A stretch of DNA of 64,000 bases from Cyanobium sp. CACIAM 14 (GTDB lineage Bacteria; Cyanobacteriota; Cyanobacteriia; PCC-6307; Cyanobiaceae): positions 248,001 to 312,000 of the forward strand of contig JMRP01000001.1 in assembly GCA_000708525.1 (NCBI GenBank). Reading direction: 5' to 3'. Positions 18,742-26,374 of this stretch are shown here, in pieces. The stretch's first letter is position 1. Every line of letters starts with the position of its first letter. The position numbers were made by a program, and so were the translations under genes. Under the pieces are notes generated by a model, which ran no database searches, was not told where the DNA came from, and saw nothing but the letters and a program-made list of their open reading frames with translations.

Positions 18742-18755
18742 CCCACTTTAGTACG
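18742..18755 (-). promoter_or_regulatory. Imperfect SOS (LexA) box-like element upstream of umuD
   Basis: On the minus strand the sequence reads CGTACTAAAGTGGG. Compared with the cyanobacterial LexA pattern as I recall it (RGTAC-N3-D-GTWCB), GTAC, the spacing and the inner GT match. The first base and the outer half of the second arm do not. TACTAA could alternatively be a -10 element. Position just before umuD fits SOS control; the mismatches keep this tentative. Confidence 0.35.
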
Positions 18756-18800
18756 GGTGTATCAGTTGGGTGCCGATGCTCGGGGGCGGTGCTCGGGGGC

Positions 18801-19232
18801 TCAGTCCTCGTCTTCCAGCAGCAGCTGCTGGAAGGCGGTGTAGAGGTCCTGCCGGGGATCGCCTGCGGTGGGGCGGGGCTTCAGGGGGCGCCGGTCAGGG
18901 GAACGGCGGCCGGGCGGGGCCTGGGGGCTGCCGCTGTCCGCTGCCATCTGGGCGGCCGACGCGGCGGCGGCGGCGTTGCGCGGTGTTTCCAGCTGCCGCA
19001 GCCGATCCAGCAGATGGGAGGGGACGGTGCCGTCGGGGCTGACGTCCATCAGCTCGTGGAAGAGGCGCTCCGGATCCTGTTCGGTTTCCACCCGGTGGCG
19101 CCGCTCGGCGGCCCGTCCGGCCGGAGCGGCGTCGCCGGCAGGAACGGCGGGCGGGGTCGGCAGAGGCAGCTTCTTGGGCAGCTGGCGGCCGAGGGCTTCC
19201 AGCCGTTCCCGGCTGCGGGCATCGAAGCTCAT
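18801..19232 (-). CDS. Conserved cyanobacterial protein of unknown function
   Basis: A 143-residue soluble protein. The N-terminus is FDARSRERLEALGRQLPKKLPLP. The central acidic helix is ETEQDPERLFHELMDVSPDG, then come SHLLDRLRQLE, a Pro/Arg-rich linker and an acidic end (DLYTAFQQLLLEDED). I recognise the opening as a recurring cyanobacterial hypothetical, but no domain or reaction. Its stop is about 80 bp from the umuD start, same strand, with the pentapeptide gene 10 bp upstream; it may be co-transcribed with the latter. Confidence 0.7.
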   Translation of the reverse strand: MSFDARSRERLEALGRQLPKKLPLPTPPAVPAGDAAPAGRAAERRHRVETEQDPERLFHELMDVSPDGTVPSHLLDRLRQLETPRNAAAAASAAQMAADSGSPQAPPGRRSPDRRPLKPRPTAGDPRQDLYTAFQQLLLEDED

Positions 19233-19242
19233 CGGCAGAGGT

Positions 19243-19806
19243 TCAGCTGCAGTTCAGTGTGTCGCGGGTGAGCCGTCCGCTGACGGGATTGGTGCCGCTG
19301 GCGCTGGCGCAGAGGGTGGCCAGGGCATCGCCGCGCAGAGGGACATTGGTGAAGTCCGCGCCGTCGATGCGCACGTCACGGAACTTGGTGTTGAAGGCGA
19401 AGGCGTCGTCGAGGCGGGCGTTGCGCAGGTCGGTGCCCTCGAACACCGCGGAGTCCAGGGTCGCCTCCCGCAGGTCGCTGCCGCTCAGGTCGGCGTCCTG
19501 GAGCTTGGCGCCGAAGAGGCTGGCGCCGCGCAGGTCGGCCCCCGAGAGGTCGGCGTCCCGCAGGTTGGTGAGGTTGAAGGTGACGCCACGCAGGTCGGCC
19601 CCATGGAAATCGGCGCCGATCAGCACCTGCTTGGCGTAGTCCATCGCCGCTGCGGCAGGCCTGGGGCTGGCCAGCATCAGGACGCCGCCCAGCAGCAGGA
19701 GAAGCAGGGGGAACAGGCGCCGGAGGCGCTGCCCGGCCAGCGGCAGGGAACACTGCCCGGCCAGCGGCTTGGCCGGACCGCGGTGCGGGAGGACGGAACT
19801 CGCCAT
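19243..19806 (-). CDS. Secreted or lumenal pentapeptide-repeat protein
   Basis: About 187 residues. The N-terminal signal (RRLFPLLLLLLGGVLMLASPRPAAAA) ends in an AxA-type cleavage site, so export to the thylakoid lumen or periplasm is likely. The mature part has roughly 17 consecutive A(D/N)LXX pentapeptides (ADFHGADLRG, DADLSGADLRGASL and so on), which form a right-handed square beta helix. A C-terminal Cys pair (ATLCAS and DTLNC) may form a disulfide. I chose ATG 19806; the frame continues upstream, but only with non-conserved sequence. Molecular role unknown. Confidence 0.87.
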   Translation of the reverse strand: MASSVLPHRGPAKPLAGQCSLPLAGQRLRRLFPLLLLLLGGVLMLASPRPAAAAMDYAKQVLIGADFHGADLRGVTFNLTNLRDADLSGADLRGASLFGAKLQDADLSGSDLREATLDSAVFEGTDLRNARLDDAFAFNTKFRDVRIDGADFTNVPLRGDALATLCASASGTNPVSGRLTRDTLNCS

Positions 19807-20072
19807 CGGGGAGAAAGCGAAGAGACTCAGCCTAGGCAAGGGGCTGGATCGTCCCGGCACCGGCGGATTCCTGGGGAGACGGCAGCAGGGAGGCAGCAGC
19901 AGGCAGACGGCAGCGGGGAAACGGTGGAGGAGAGACCGTGGTATCCGGACGGTGTGGACAGGGTGACTAGCGTGGAGGGTGGCCGGGATTCCGGCCATGC
20001 CACCCCCCATGGATCGATGGCCGAGGATCTCCTGCGATCAGGCGCCGGACGCTGGCTCCGGTCGGCGGCGCC

Positions 20073-21710
20073 ATGACGCGGGAGGAGAGGGAGAGTGACG
20101 CAGGCGGGATGGCGGCGGCCGCCGCCACCGCTGCCCTGGGGGGTCTGCTGCAGCGCATCGAGAGGCCGGTGGCCCTGGCTGATGGGCGGGGCGTGATCGT
20201 GGCGGCCAACGAGCTGTTCCGCCGCCGTGCGGGACAGGAGCTCGCAGAGCTGGGCGGCAGGACCATGCAGGAGCTCTGCGCCGCCGATGTGACCCCTCTG
20301 CTGAAGGGAACCGCGGCGGCGCTGAGCAGTGATCTGACGCCCCCCCGGGGGGATGGGAGTGGGATTCCTCTGTCCCTCAGCCGCCTGGAGGCATCCGCCG
20401 CCGGGGGGTCTCCTGCGGCCCCGGAACAGGCGTGGTTCCTGCTGGAACTCCTGGATCAGCGGGTCACCCTGGCCGATCTGGATGAACTGGTCGCCGCCCG
20501 CTGCGGCAATGGCGCCGTCCTGTTGCATCTGGAAGTGCTGCAGCTCGATCTGGTGCGCGGCCGGCTGGGAATCGCCGCCTGCGAGGCCCTGATCGAGGAG
20601 ATCGCCCATCGCCTGGAGGCGGCGCTGCCACCCCAGGGGTTCTTCACGCGTCACGGAGGTGACCGCCTGCTGGCTCTGGTGCCCGGGTCGCTGGAGATCG
20701 ATGCGGTGCGAGCCATGGCCGGCGAACTGCTCTCCTCCCTGGAGGCCCCCACCACGGTCCTCGAACACGTGATCGAGCCATCGCTGAACGTGGGCATCAG
20801 CCGTTGTCCCGAGGACGGCAGGGAGTTCGCCGCCCTGCTCGATGCCGCCACCCGGGCTCTGGAGGAGACCCATCGCCAGCCCTTTTCCAGCTGCTGCATC
20901 GCCGCACCGGTGGAGCGCTCCGTGCAGCTCCAGGAACTGCTGGCCCGCCCCCTGGCGATGGCGATCGAGCAGGAGCAGCTGGAGCTGGCCTACCAGCCGA
21001 TCATCGAGCTGGAGACCGGGCGGGTGGTGGCCGCCGAGGTGCTCTGCCGCTGGGACGATCCGGTGCTCGGCCGCCAGTCCCCCGCCGATTTCATCGACGT
21101 GGCGGAGGCCACCGCCCAGATCTCCTCCCTGGGGCGATGGGTGATGGAGCGGGCCTTCGAGGCCCTGCATCGCTGGGAGGACGCCGGCCTGGACCTGGAG
21201 CGGATCTGCGTCAACGTCTCCCCGCTCCAGGTCCAGGATCCCGCCTGGGGCAGCGACCTGTTGCTGGCTCTGGAGCGCCACCGGCTGACGCCGGATCGCA
21301 TCGTGCTGGAGCTCACCGAAGGCAGCATCCTGGAGATGTCAAGCCACGTGGCCAATCAGCTGCGGGATCTGAGACGGCAGGGGTTCCATCTGGCCATGGA
21401 CGACTTCGGCACCGGGTACTCCGGGCTGCAGCGACTCACCGAATTGCCGTTCAGCGAGGTCAAGATCGACCGCAGTCTCATCTCCGCCATCGATTACGAC
21501 CAGCTGCAGCAGGCCATGCTCAGCGCGGTGATCCGCCTCGGTGACAGCAACGGGATCAGGGTGGTCGTGGAGGGCGTGGAGCGCTCCCGTCAGCGTCAGA
21601 TGCTGCTCAGCCTTGGCTGTCGCCACGGTCAGGGGTATCAGCTGGCGGCGCCCCTCTCCGACCTGGAGCTGGAGGCCCTGCTCCAGAACCAGATCGCCCC
21701 GGCGGCCTGA
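20073..21710 (+). CDS. PAS-GGDEF(degenerate)-EAL protein, probable c-di-GMP phosphodiesterase
   Basis: A 545-residue protein. A PAS-like sensor occupies about 25-125 and a degenerate GGDEF domain about 135-275 (RHGGDRLLAL replaces RxGGDEF). The EAL domain occupies about 285-540. The EAL catalytic set is intact: E of EVLCRW, N of NVSPLQ, E of LELTEGSI, DD of MDDFGTGYS, K of VKIDRSLI, E of VVEGVER and the terminal GQGYQLAAP. It is therefore expected to hydrolyse c-di-GMP, with the GGDEF module only regulatory. Divergent from the pentapeptide gene with 266 bp between starts. Confidence 0.93.
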   Translation: MTREERESDAGGMAAAAATAALGGLLQRIERPVALADGRGVIVAANELFRRRAGQELAELGGRTMQELCAADVTPLLKGTAAALSSDLTPPRGDGSGIPLSLSRLEASAAGGSPAAPEQAWFLLELLDQRVTLADLDELVAARCGNGAVLLHLEVLQLDLVRGRLGIAACEALIEEIAHRLEAALPPQGFFTRHGGDRLLALVPGSLEIDAVRAMAGELLSSLEAPTTVLEHVIEPSLNVGISRCPEDGREFAALLDAATRALEETHRQPFSSCCIAAPVERSVQLQELLARPLAMAIEQEQLELAYQPIIELETGRVVAAEVLCRWDDPVLGRQSPADFIDVAEATAQISSLGRWVMERAFEALHRWEDAGLDLERICVNVSPLQVQDPAWGSDLLLALERHRLTPDRIVLELTEGSILEMSSHVANQLRDLRRQGFHLAMDDFGTGYSGLQRLTELPFSEVKIDRSLISAIDYDQLQQAMLSAVIRLGDSNGIRVVVEGVERSRQRQMLLSLGCRHGQGYQLAAPLSDLELEALLQNQIAPAA

Positions 21711-21737
21711 GCACCGCTGGACATGGTCTGATTGGGA

Positions 21738-22232
21738 ATGGTCTGGATGGATCCCGGGCTGCTGTCGCTGGAGGTGGGGGACGGCCGGGCCGTGGCCGGG
21801 GTGTCCCGGGCGATCCAGCTGTCGGTGGCACCGGTGTTCCTGTTCACGGGCGTCACGGGCCTGCTGAGCCTGTTCACCTCGAGGCTCGCCAGGATCATCG
21901 ACCGCAGCCGTGTCATTCAGGAGGCCCTCGCCAACAGCCTGCACAAGGGGGAGAGTGACCGGCAGGAAGCGGAGCGCCTGGAGCAGGTCCTGGTGGTCCA
22001 GCGTCGCCGCACCTTTCTGATCAACCGCGCGATCCTGTCAGTCACCCTGACCGCCCTGCTGGTGGCCGCGGTGGTGGCGGTGCTGTTCATCAGCGCCGTG
22101 GCGGCCCTGGACGTCGCCACGATCGTGGTGCCACTGTTCGTGGCGGCCATGGGGGCCATGATCGTCGGTCTGCTGCTCTTTCTGCTGGAGGTGCAGCTCG
22201 CCATCCGTCAGAACCCACGTCGCTACTACTGA
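21738..22232 (+). CDS. DUF2721 membrane protein
   Basis: About 164 residues with three hydrophobic segments: SVAPVFLFTGVTGLLSLFTS, ILSVTLTALLVAAVVAVLFI and VVPLFVAAMGAMIVGLLLFL. These are separated by a charged cytoplasmic-type loop (ARIIDRSRVIQEALANS, DRQEAERLEQVLVVQRRR) and end LEVQLAIR. This is the DUF2721 pattern; function is unknown. Start ATG 21738 chosen; ATG 21747 is also possible. It begins 27 bp after the EAL gene and may share its transcript. Confidence 0.85.
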   Translation: MVWMDPGLLSLEVGDGRAVAGVSRAIQLSVAPVFLFTGVTGLLSLFTSRLARIIDRSRVIQEALANSLHKGESDRQEAERLEQVLVVQRRRTFLINRAILSVTLTALLVAAVVAVLFISAVAALDVATIVVPLFVAAMGAMIVGLLLFLLEVQLAIRQNPRRYY

Positions 22233-22279
22233 GCGGCGCCGCTCCGGGGAACCCTGGATCAGTCGCAGGCGGACGTGCC

Positions 22280-22645
22280 ATGCCCCGCAGTCCGGCCCAG
22301 CGTCAGGGAGCCTGGGCGGAGCAGCGGGTGCTGCGGTTGCTGCGGCTTCGTGGCTGGCGGCTGCTCGACCGCAACTGGCGCTGCCCCTGGGGGGAACTCG
22401 ATCTGGTCCTGCACAAGCCGGGGCGCCTGCTGCTGGTGGAAGTCAAGGGACGTCGGCGCGGCAGCCGGGACGGCTGGGGGGCGGCCGCCCTGCGTGGCCC
22501 CAAGCGACGCTGTCTGGAGCGAGCCTGGGCCTGCTGGTTGGCGGCCCATCCCTGCTGGGAACGCACACCGGTGGAGCAGGTGGCCGCCCTGGTGCCGCTT
22601 CCGCCGTCCACAGTCCCCGTTCGCTGGTTCCGTCTCGGGAACTGA
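22280..22645 (+). CDS. UPF0102 (YraN-like) endonuclease-fold protein
   Basis: A 121-residue protein. It carries the UPF0102 signature: GAWAEQRVLRLLRLRGWRLL, WGELDLVL and LLLVEVKGR, the E-x(n)-D-x(n)-ExK arrangement of restriction-endonuclease-like folds. Some members are proposed to act in DNA processing or repair; no activity is established. The region after the core is enriched in Trp and Cys. It starts 47 bp after the DUF2721 gene on the same strand. Confidence 0.88.
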   Translation: MPRSPAQRQGAWAEQRVLRLLRLRGWRLLDRNWRCPWGELDLVLHKPGRLLLVEVKGRRRGSRDGWGAAALRGPKRRCLERAWACWLAAHPCWERTPVEQVAALVPLPPSTVPVRWFRLGN

Positions 22646-22662
22646 ATGGCTCCCTGTCCGGC

Positions 22663-22941
22663 TCAGGGCTGGCCGGCGGCCGGAGCCGGGGGTGCCGTCG
22701 TGAAGAAGACGGTGCAGCGGTAGCGGGTGGTGGTCCGCACCTCCAGGTCCTCGCAGACCGTCCGGGTCACCGTGGCTCCCTTCGGCACCTGGCTCAAGGC
22801 CTGCTGCCGGGTGGCCTGCCGATCGAAGATCGATTCGGCCGTGACGCTGCCGGCACGGGCGGGAGCGGGCAGTAGGGCGAAGGGGGCGACCACCACCGCG
22901 GTGGTGAGCAAGGCGCTGGCCAGCAGGGAGGCAGGTGCCAT
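22663..22941 (-). CDS. Small secreted cyanobacterial protein
   Basis: A 92-residue protein with a signal peptide (ASLLASALLTTAVVVAPFALL, then PAPARAG with an AxA-type site). The mature part contains FDRQATRQQALSQVPKGATV, VCEDLEV and RYRCTVFFT, with two Cys that could pair. I recognise it as a recurrent cyanobacterial hypothetical but know no function. ATG 22941 chosen because it opens the signal peptide. It is convergent with the UPF0102 gene and divergent from rsmA, 76 bp between starts. Confidence 0.72.
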   Translation of the reverse strand: MAPASLLASALLTTAVVVAPFALLPAPARAGSVTAESIFDRQATRQQALSQVPKGATVTRTVCEDLEVRTTTRYRCTVFFTTAPPAPAAGQP

Positions 22942-23017
22942 GGCTTGGCAGAAGCACTGCCCTATCCCTAGCCAGGCCTGTCGGCCCTGCAATCTGGGAG
23001 GACCTGACGGCACCGCC

Positions 23018-23902
23018 ATGACCTTCAGCGGCCACCGGGCCCGCAAGCGCTTCGGCCAGCACTGGCTCCGGGATCCGCAGGTTCTGGACCGGATCGTGGC
23101 GGCCGCCGAGCTGCGGGCGAGCGACCATGTGCTGGAGGTGGGCCCCGGACGGGGCGCTCTCACCGAACGTCTGCTGGCCACGCCGGCAGCGTCGCTGCTG
23201 GCGGTGGAGCTCGACCGGGATCTGGTGGCCGGCCTGCGGCAGCGCTTCGGCCATGACCCGCGATTCCGGTTGATCCAGGGGGATGTGCTGGAGCTGGCGC
23301 TGCCCTGCCCTGGCCATCCCATCCCCACCAAGGTGGTGGCCAACATCCCTTACAACATCACCGGCCCGCTGCTCGAGCGGCTGGTGGGACGTCTGGGCCG
23401 GCCGGCACCCTGCCGCTTCGAGCGGCTTGTGCTGCTGGTGCAGCAGGAGGTGGCTCAGAGGATCCGTGCCCGGCCCGGCAGCAGCTCCTTCTCGGCTCTC
23501 AGCGTGAGGATGCAGCTGCTGGCGCGCTGCAGCGGTGTCTGTGTGGTGCCCCCCCGCAGTTTCTCGCCACCGCCGAAGGTCACCTCGGAGGTGATCCTGA
23601 TCGAGCCCCGCCCCAAAGGGGAGGTGCCGGAGCTCGGCCTGGCCCTGGCGGTGGAGCGTCTGCTGAAGCGCTGCTTCGCCGCCCGGCGCAAGATGCTGCG
23701 CAGCAGCCTGGCGGGTCTGCTGCCTGCCGAGGGCCTGCAGCGCCTCGCCGAGCACGCCGGCATCGATCTCGGCCTCAGGCCCCAGGACCTGCCGCCGGAG
23801 CGTTGGATCGCTCTCGCCGCGACGCTGGACGAGGCGCAGGGCGATGGTTCCTGCGCGGGTCTCCCCCCCACGGCAAACGGCAGCGGTGCGGAGTCGCGGT
23901 GA
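23018..23902 (+). CDS. rsmA: 16S rRNA adenine dimethyltransferase RsmA/KsgA
   Basis: A 294-residue protein starting MTFSGHRARKRFGQHWLRD. SAM-binding motifs are VLEVGPGRGALTERLL and AVELDRD. The target-adenine motif is NIPYNITGPLL, and the C-terminal domain ends in KRCFAARRKMLRSSL. It dimethylates two adjacent adenosines (A1518/A1519, E. coli numbering) late in 30S assembly. The open frame extends upstream to 22727, but only ATG 23018 gives the conserved start. ispE follows on the same strand after 71 bp, an arrangement common in cyanobacteria. Confidence 0.97.
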   Translation: MTFSGHRARKRFGQHWLRDPQVLDRIVAAAELRASDHVLEVGPGRGALTERLLATPAASLLAVELDRDLVAGLRQRFGHDPRFRLIQGDVLELALPCPGHPIPTKVVANIPYNITGPLLERLVGRLGRPAPCRFERLVLLVQQEVAQRIRARPGSSSFSALSVRMQLLARCSGVCVVPPRSFSPPPKVTSEVILIEPRPKGEVPELGLALAVERLLKRCFAARRKMLRSSLAGLLPAEGLQRLAEHAGIDLGLRPQDLPPERWIALAATLDEAQGDGSCAGLPPTANGSGAESR

Positions 23903-23973
23903 GCGCGTGGGCTTGAATCGAGCCCGCGGGATGCCTGCCAGGCCCTTTCCACCCAGGCCCTTCCACCCCCTTC

Positions 23974-24912
23974 ATGAGCGCTCTGTCCATTTCGGCCCCC
24001 GCCAAGATCAACCTGCACCTCGAGGTGCTGGGCCTTCGCCCGGACGGCTATCACGAACTGGCGATGGTGATGCAGAGCATCGATCTCCACGACAGCCTGG
24101 AGTTCCAGCCCACCGCCGACGCCTCGATCCGCCTGCACAGCGACGGCCCGGAGCTGCCCACGGACGGCTCCAACCTGATCGTGAAGGCGGCGGAACTGCT
24201 CAGGAGCCGGGTGGGGCTGCCGGAACTGGGAGCCAGCTGTCGCCTCCACAAGCGCATCCCCATCGGCGCGGGTCTGGCGGGCGGTTCGAGCGATGGTGCC
24301 GCGACCCTGGTGGGGCTCGATGCCCTCTGGGGGCTGGGCCTGGGCAAGCGGCGGCTGCAGGCGCTGGCAGCCGAGCTGGGATCCGACGTGCCCTTCTGTC
24401 TCGAGGGCGGCACCCAGCTGTGCTTCGGCCGCGGGGAGCGTCTGGAGCCGGTGGAGCAGGCGCTTGCGGGAGAGCGGGCGGCGCTGCTGCTCAAGCATCC
24501 CGACGCCAGCGTGTCCACCCCCTGGGCCTACGGCCGCTGCCGGGAGCTGCGCTCCGACTACTACCTCGACAACGAGGAGGATTTCGAAGGGCGTCGCCAG
24601 CAGCTGCGCCAGGGGCCTCTGCTGGCGGCTCTGGCCGGGACAGGCCCGCTGCCGCCCCTGCGCAACGATCTGCAGGCGGTGGTGGCGCCCGAGGTGGAGA
24701 GCGTGCGCACGGGGCTGGAGCTGCTGCGCCGCCAGCCGGGGACCCTGGCCGTCGCCATGAGCGGATCGGGCCCCAGCCTCTTTGCCCTCTACCCCGATCT
24801 GGCGTCGGCCGAGGTGGCCCGGACGGGGCTTGCAGGCACGCTCGAGGCCCTCGGCTTCGAGGCGTGGTGCTGCCGCTGCGGCGGATCCGGTGTCAGCCTG
24901 GTGACGGCGTGA
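23974..24912 (+). CDS. ispE: 4-diphosphocytidyl-2-C-methyl-D-erythritol kinase
   Basis: A 312-residue GHMP kinase. The start [23 protein letters not shown] is diagnostic, the ATP-binding motif is [17 protein letters not shown] and the C-terminal motif is [12 protein letters not shown]. It phosphorylates CDP-methylerythritol in the MEP isoprenoid pathway that feeds carotenoids, quinones and the phytyl tail of chlorophyll. It lies downstream of rsmA and 19 bp upstream of the DUF3082 gene, probably one transcription unit. Confidence 0.97.
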   Translation: MSALSISAPAKINLHLEVLGLRPDGYHELAMVMQSIDLHDSLEFQPTADASIRLHSDGPELPTDGSNLIVKAAELLRSRVGLPELGASCRLHKRIPIGAGLAGGSSDGAATLVGLDALWGLGLGKRRLQALAAELGSDVPFCLEGGTQLCFGRGERLEPVEQALAGERAALLLKHPDASVSTPWAYGRCRELRSDYYLDNEEDFEGRRQQLRQGPLLAALAGTGPLPPLRNDLQAVVAPEVESVRTGLELLRRQPGTLAVAMSGSGPSLFALYPDLASAEVARTGLAGTLEALGFEAWCCRCGGSGVSLVTA

Positions 24913-24931
24913 TCCCTGCCATCAACCCGCC

Positions 24932-25234
24932 ATGACCGACGAGAGTCCTGCCGCCCCACCCCGCAAGGGACCGCTCAGCTTCCTCTCCGGGGCCCTCACC
25001 AGCGGCCTGCTGGCCTGGCTCTGCCTGGGTCTGAGCCAACGGGTGGTGGGCTGGTACGTGACCCACCCTCCCCAGTTCGATTCGCCCTTCGCCCAGAGCA
25101 TCGCCACGGCGATGAAGACTCTGCTGGTGGGGATGTGCTTCCTGGCCACCTTCAGCTTCGCCTTCATCGGCCTGGGGCTGCTGCTGGTGTTCGTCCGCAG
25201 TCTGTGGCCGGCCGGGGCTGACTCCGCTTCCTAG
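24932..25234 (+). CDS. DUF3082 small membrane protein
   Basis: A 100-residue protein with two hydrophobic helices: SFLSGALTSGLLAWLCLGLSQ and MCFLATFSFAFIGLGLLLVFV. They are separated by a loop with FDSPFAQSIATAMKTLLVG. This is the DUF3082 pattern of cyanobacteria and plastids. Its function is not known. It sits between ispE and pdhB on the same strand. Confidence 0.82.
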   Translation: MTDESPAAPPRKGPLSFLSGALTSGLLAWLCLGLSQRVVGWYVTHPPQFDSPFAQSIATAMKTLLVGMCFLATFSFAFIGLGLLLVFVRSLWPAGADSAS

Positions 25235-25262
25235 GCTGCCTCCGCGTCCCGCCCCGCCCCCC

Positions 25263-25358
25263 ATGACCCCCCACGACCTGGGACTGCTGGTGGTCCTGCT
25301 GCTGCCCGGCATGCTGCTCTCGGTCCTGTTGCTGAGCACCTTCGCCGCCGGCGGCTGA
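25263..25358 (+). CDS. 31-residue single-span membrane ORF
   Basis: ATG-to-TGA frame coding for a tiny protein, [20 protein letters not shown] then [11 protein letters not shown], essentially one hydrophobic helix. It lies between the DUF3082 gene (28 bp) and pdhB (31 bp) with matching orientation. The start resembles that of small thylakoid subunits such as PsbM (DLG after a few residues), but it is not convincingly PsbM, PetM or Ycf12. I believe similar ORFs precede pdhB in other picocyanobacteria, from memory only. Confidence 0.5.
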   Translation: MTPHDLGLLVVLLLPGMLLSVLLLSTFAAGG

Positions 25359-25389
25359 GATAGGTTGGCCGCGCAAAGGCCCCTTCTCC

Positions 25390-26373
25390 GTGGCTGAAAC
25401 ACTCCTGTTCAACGCCCTCCGCGAAGCCATCGACGAGGAGATGGCCCGAGACCCTCACGTCTGCGTCATGGGCGAGGACGTGGGGCACTACGGCGGCTCC
25501 TACAAGGTCACAAAGGATCTCTACGAGAAGTACGGCGAACTGCGGGTGCTCGACACGCCCATTGCCGAGAACAGCTTCACCGGGATGGCCGTCGGGGCCG
25601 CCATGACCGGTCTGAGGCCGATCGTGGAAGGCATGAACATGGGTTTCCTGCTGCTCGCCTTCAATCAGATCTCCAACAACATGGGGATGCTGCGTTACAC
25701 CAGTGGGGGCAACTACACCATCCCGGCCGTGGTGCGTGGGCCCGGCGGTGTGGGCCGCCAGCTCGGGGCGGAGCACAGCCAGCGCCTCGAGGCCTATTTC
25801 CATGCCGTTCCCGGCATCAAGATCGTGGCCGTGAGCACCCCCACGAATGCCAAGGGCCTGATGAAGGCGGCCATCCGCGACAACAACCCCGTGCTCTTCT
25901 TCGAGCATGTGCTCCTCTACAACCTGAGTGAAGACATCCCCGAAGGGGACTACATCTGCGCCCTCGATCAGGCGGAGGTGGTTCGTGAAGGCAAGGACGT
26001 GACGATCCTCACCTATTCACGCATGCGTCACCACTGCCTCAAGGCGGTGCAGCAGCTGGAAGCCCAGGGGGTGGACGTGGAACTGATCGATCTGATCAGC
26101 CTCAAGCCGTTCGACATGGACACCATCGCCCGCTCGATCCGCAAGACCCACAAGGTCATGGTGGTGGAGGAGTGCATGAAGACCGGGGGCATCGGCGCCG
26201 AACTGATCGCCCTGATCACCGAGCACTGTTTCGACGATCTCGACGCCCGGCCGCTGCGTCTCTCCTCCCAGGACATTCCGACGCCCTACAACGGCAACCT
26301 GGAGAACCTGACCATCATTCAGCCCCACCAGATCGTCGCAGCGGCGTGCGACCTGAAGGCGGGCCACAGCTGA
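25390..26373 (+). CDS. pdhB: Pyruvate dehydrogenase E1 beta subunit
   Basis: A 327-residue protein starting at GTG (then [17 protein letters not shown]). It has the transketolase pyrimidine-binding fold ([36 protein letters not shown]) and C-terminal transketolase domain ([10 protein letters not shown]). With PdhA it forms the thiamine-diphosphate E1 component that decarboxylates pyruvate to supply acetyl-CoA. The other subunits are not in the window. secD starts one base after its stop, so secDF are probably co-transcribed with it. Confidence 0.96.
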   Translation: MAETLLFNALREAIDEEMARDPHVCVMGEDVGHYGGSYKVTKDLYEKYGELRVLDTPIAENSFTGMAVGAAMTGLRPIVEGMNMGFLLLAFNQISNNMGMLRYTSGGNYTIPAVVRGPGGVGRQLGAEHSQRLEAYFHAVPGIKIVAVSTPTNAKGLMKAAIRDNNPVLFFEHVLLYNLSEDIPEGDYICALDQAEVVREGKDVTILTYSRMRHHCLKAVQQLEAQGVDVELIDLISLKPFDMDTIARSIRKTHKVMVVEECMKTGGIGAELIALITEHCFDDLDARPLRLSSQDIPTPYNGNLENLTIIQPHQIVAAACDLKAGHS

Positions 26374-26374
26374 G

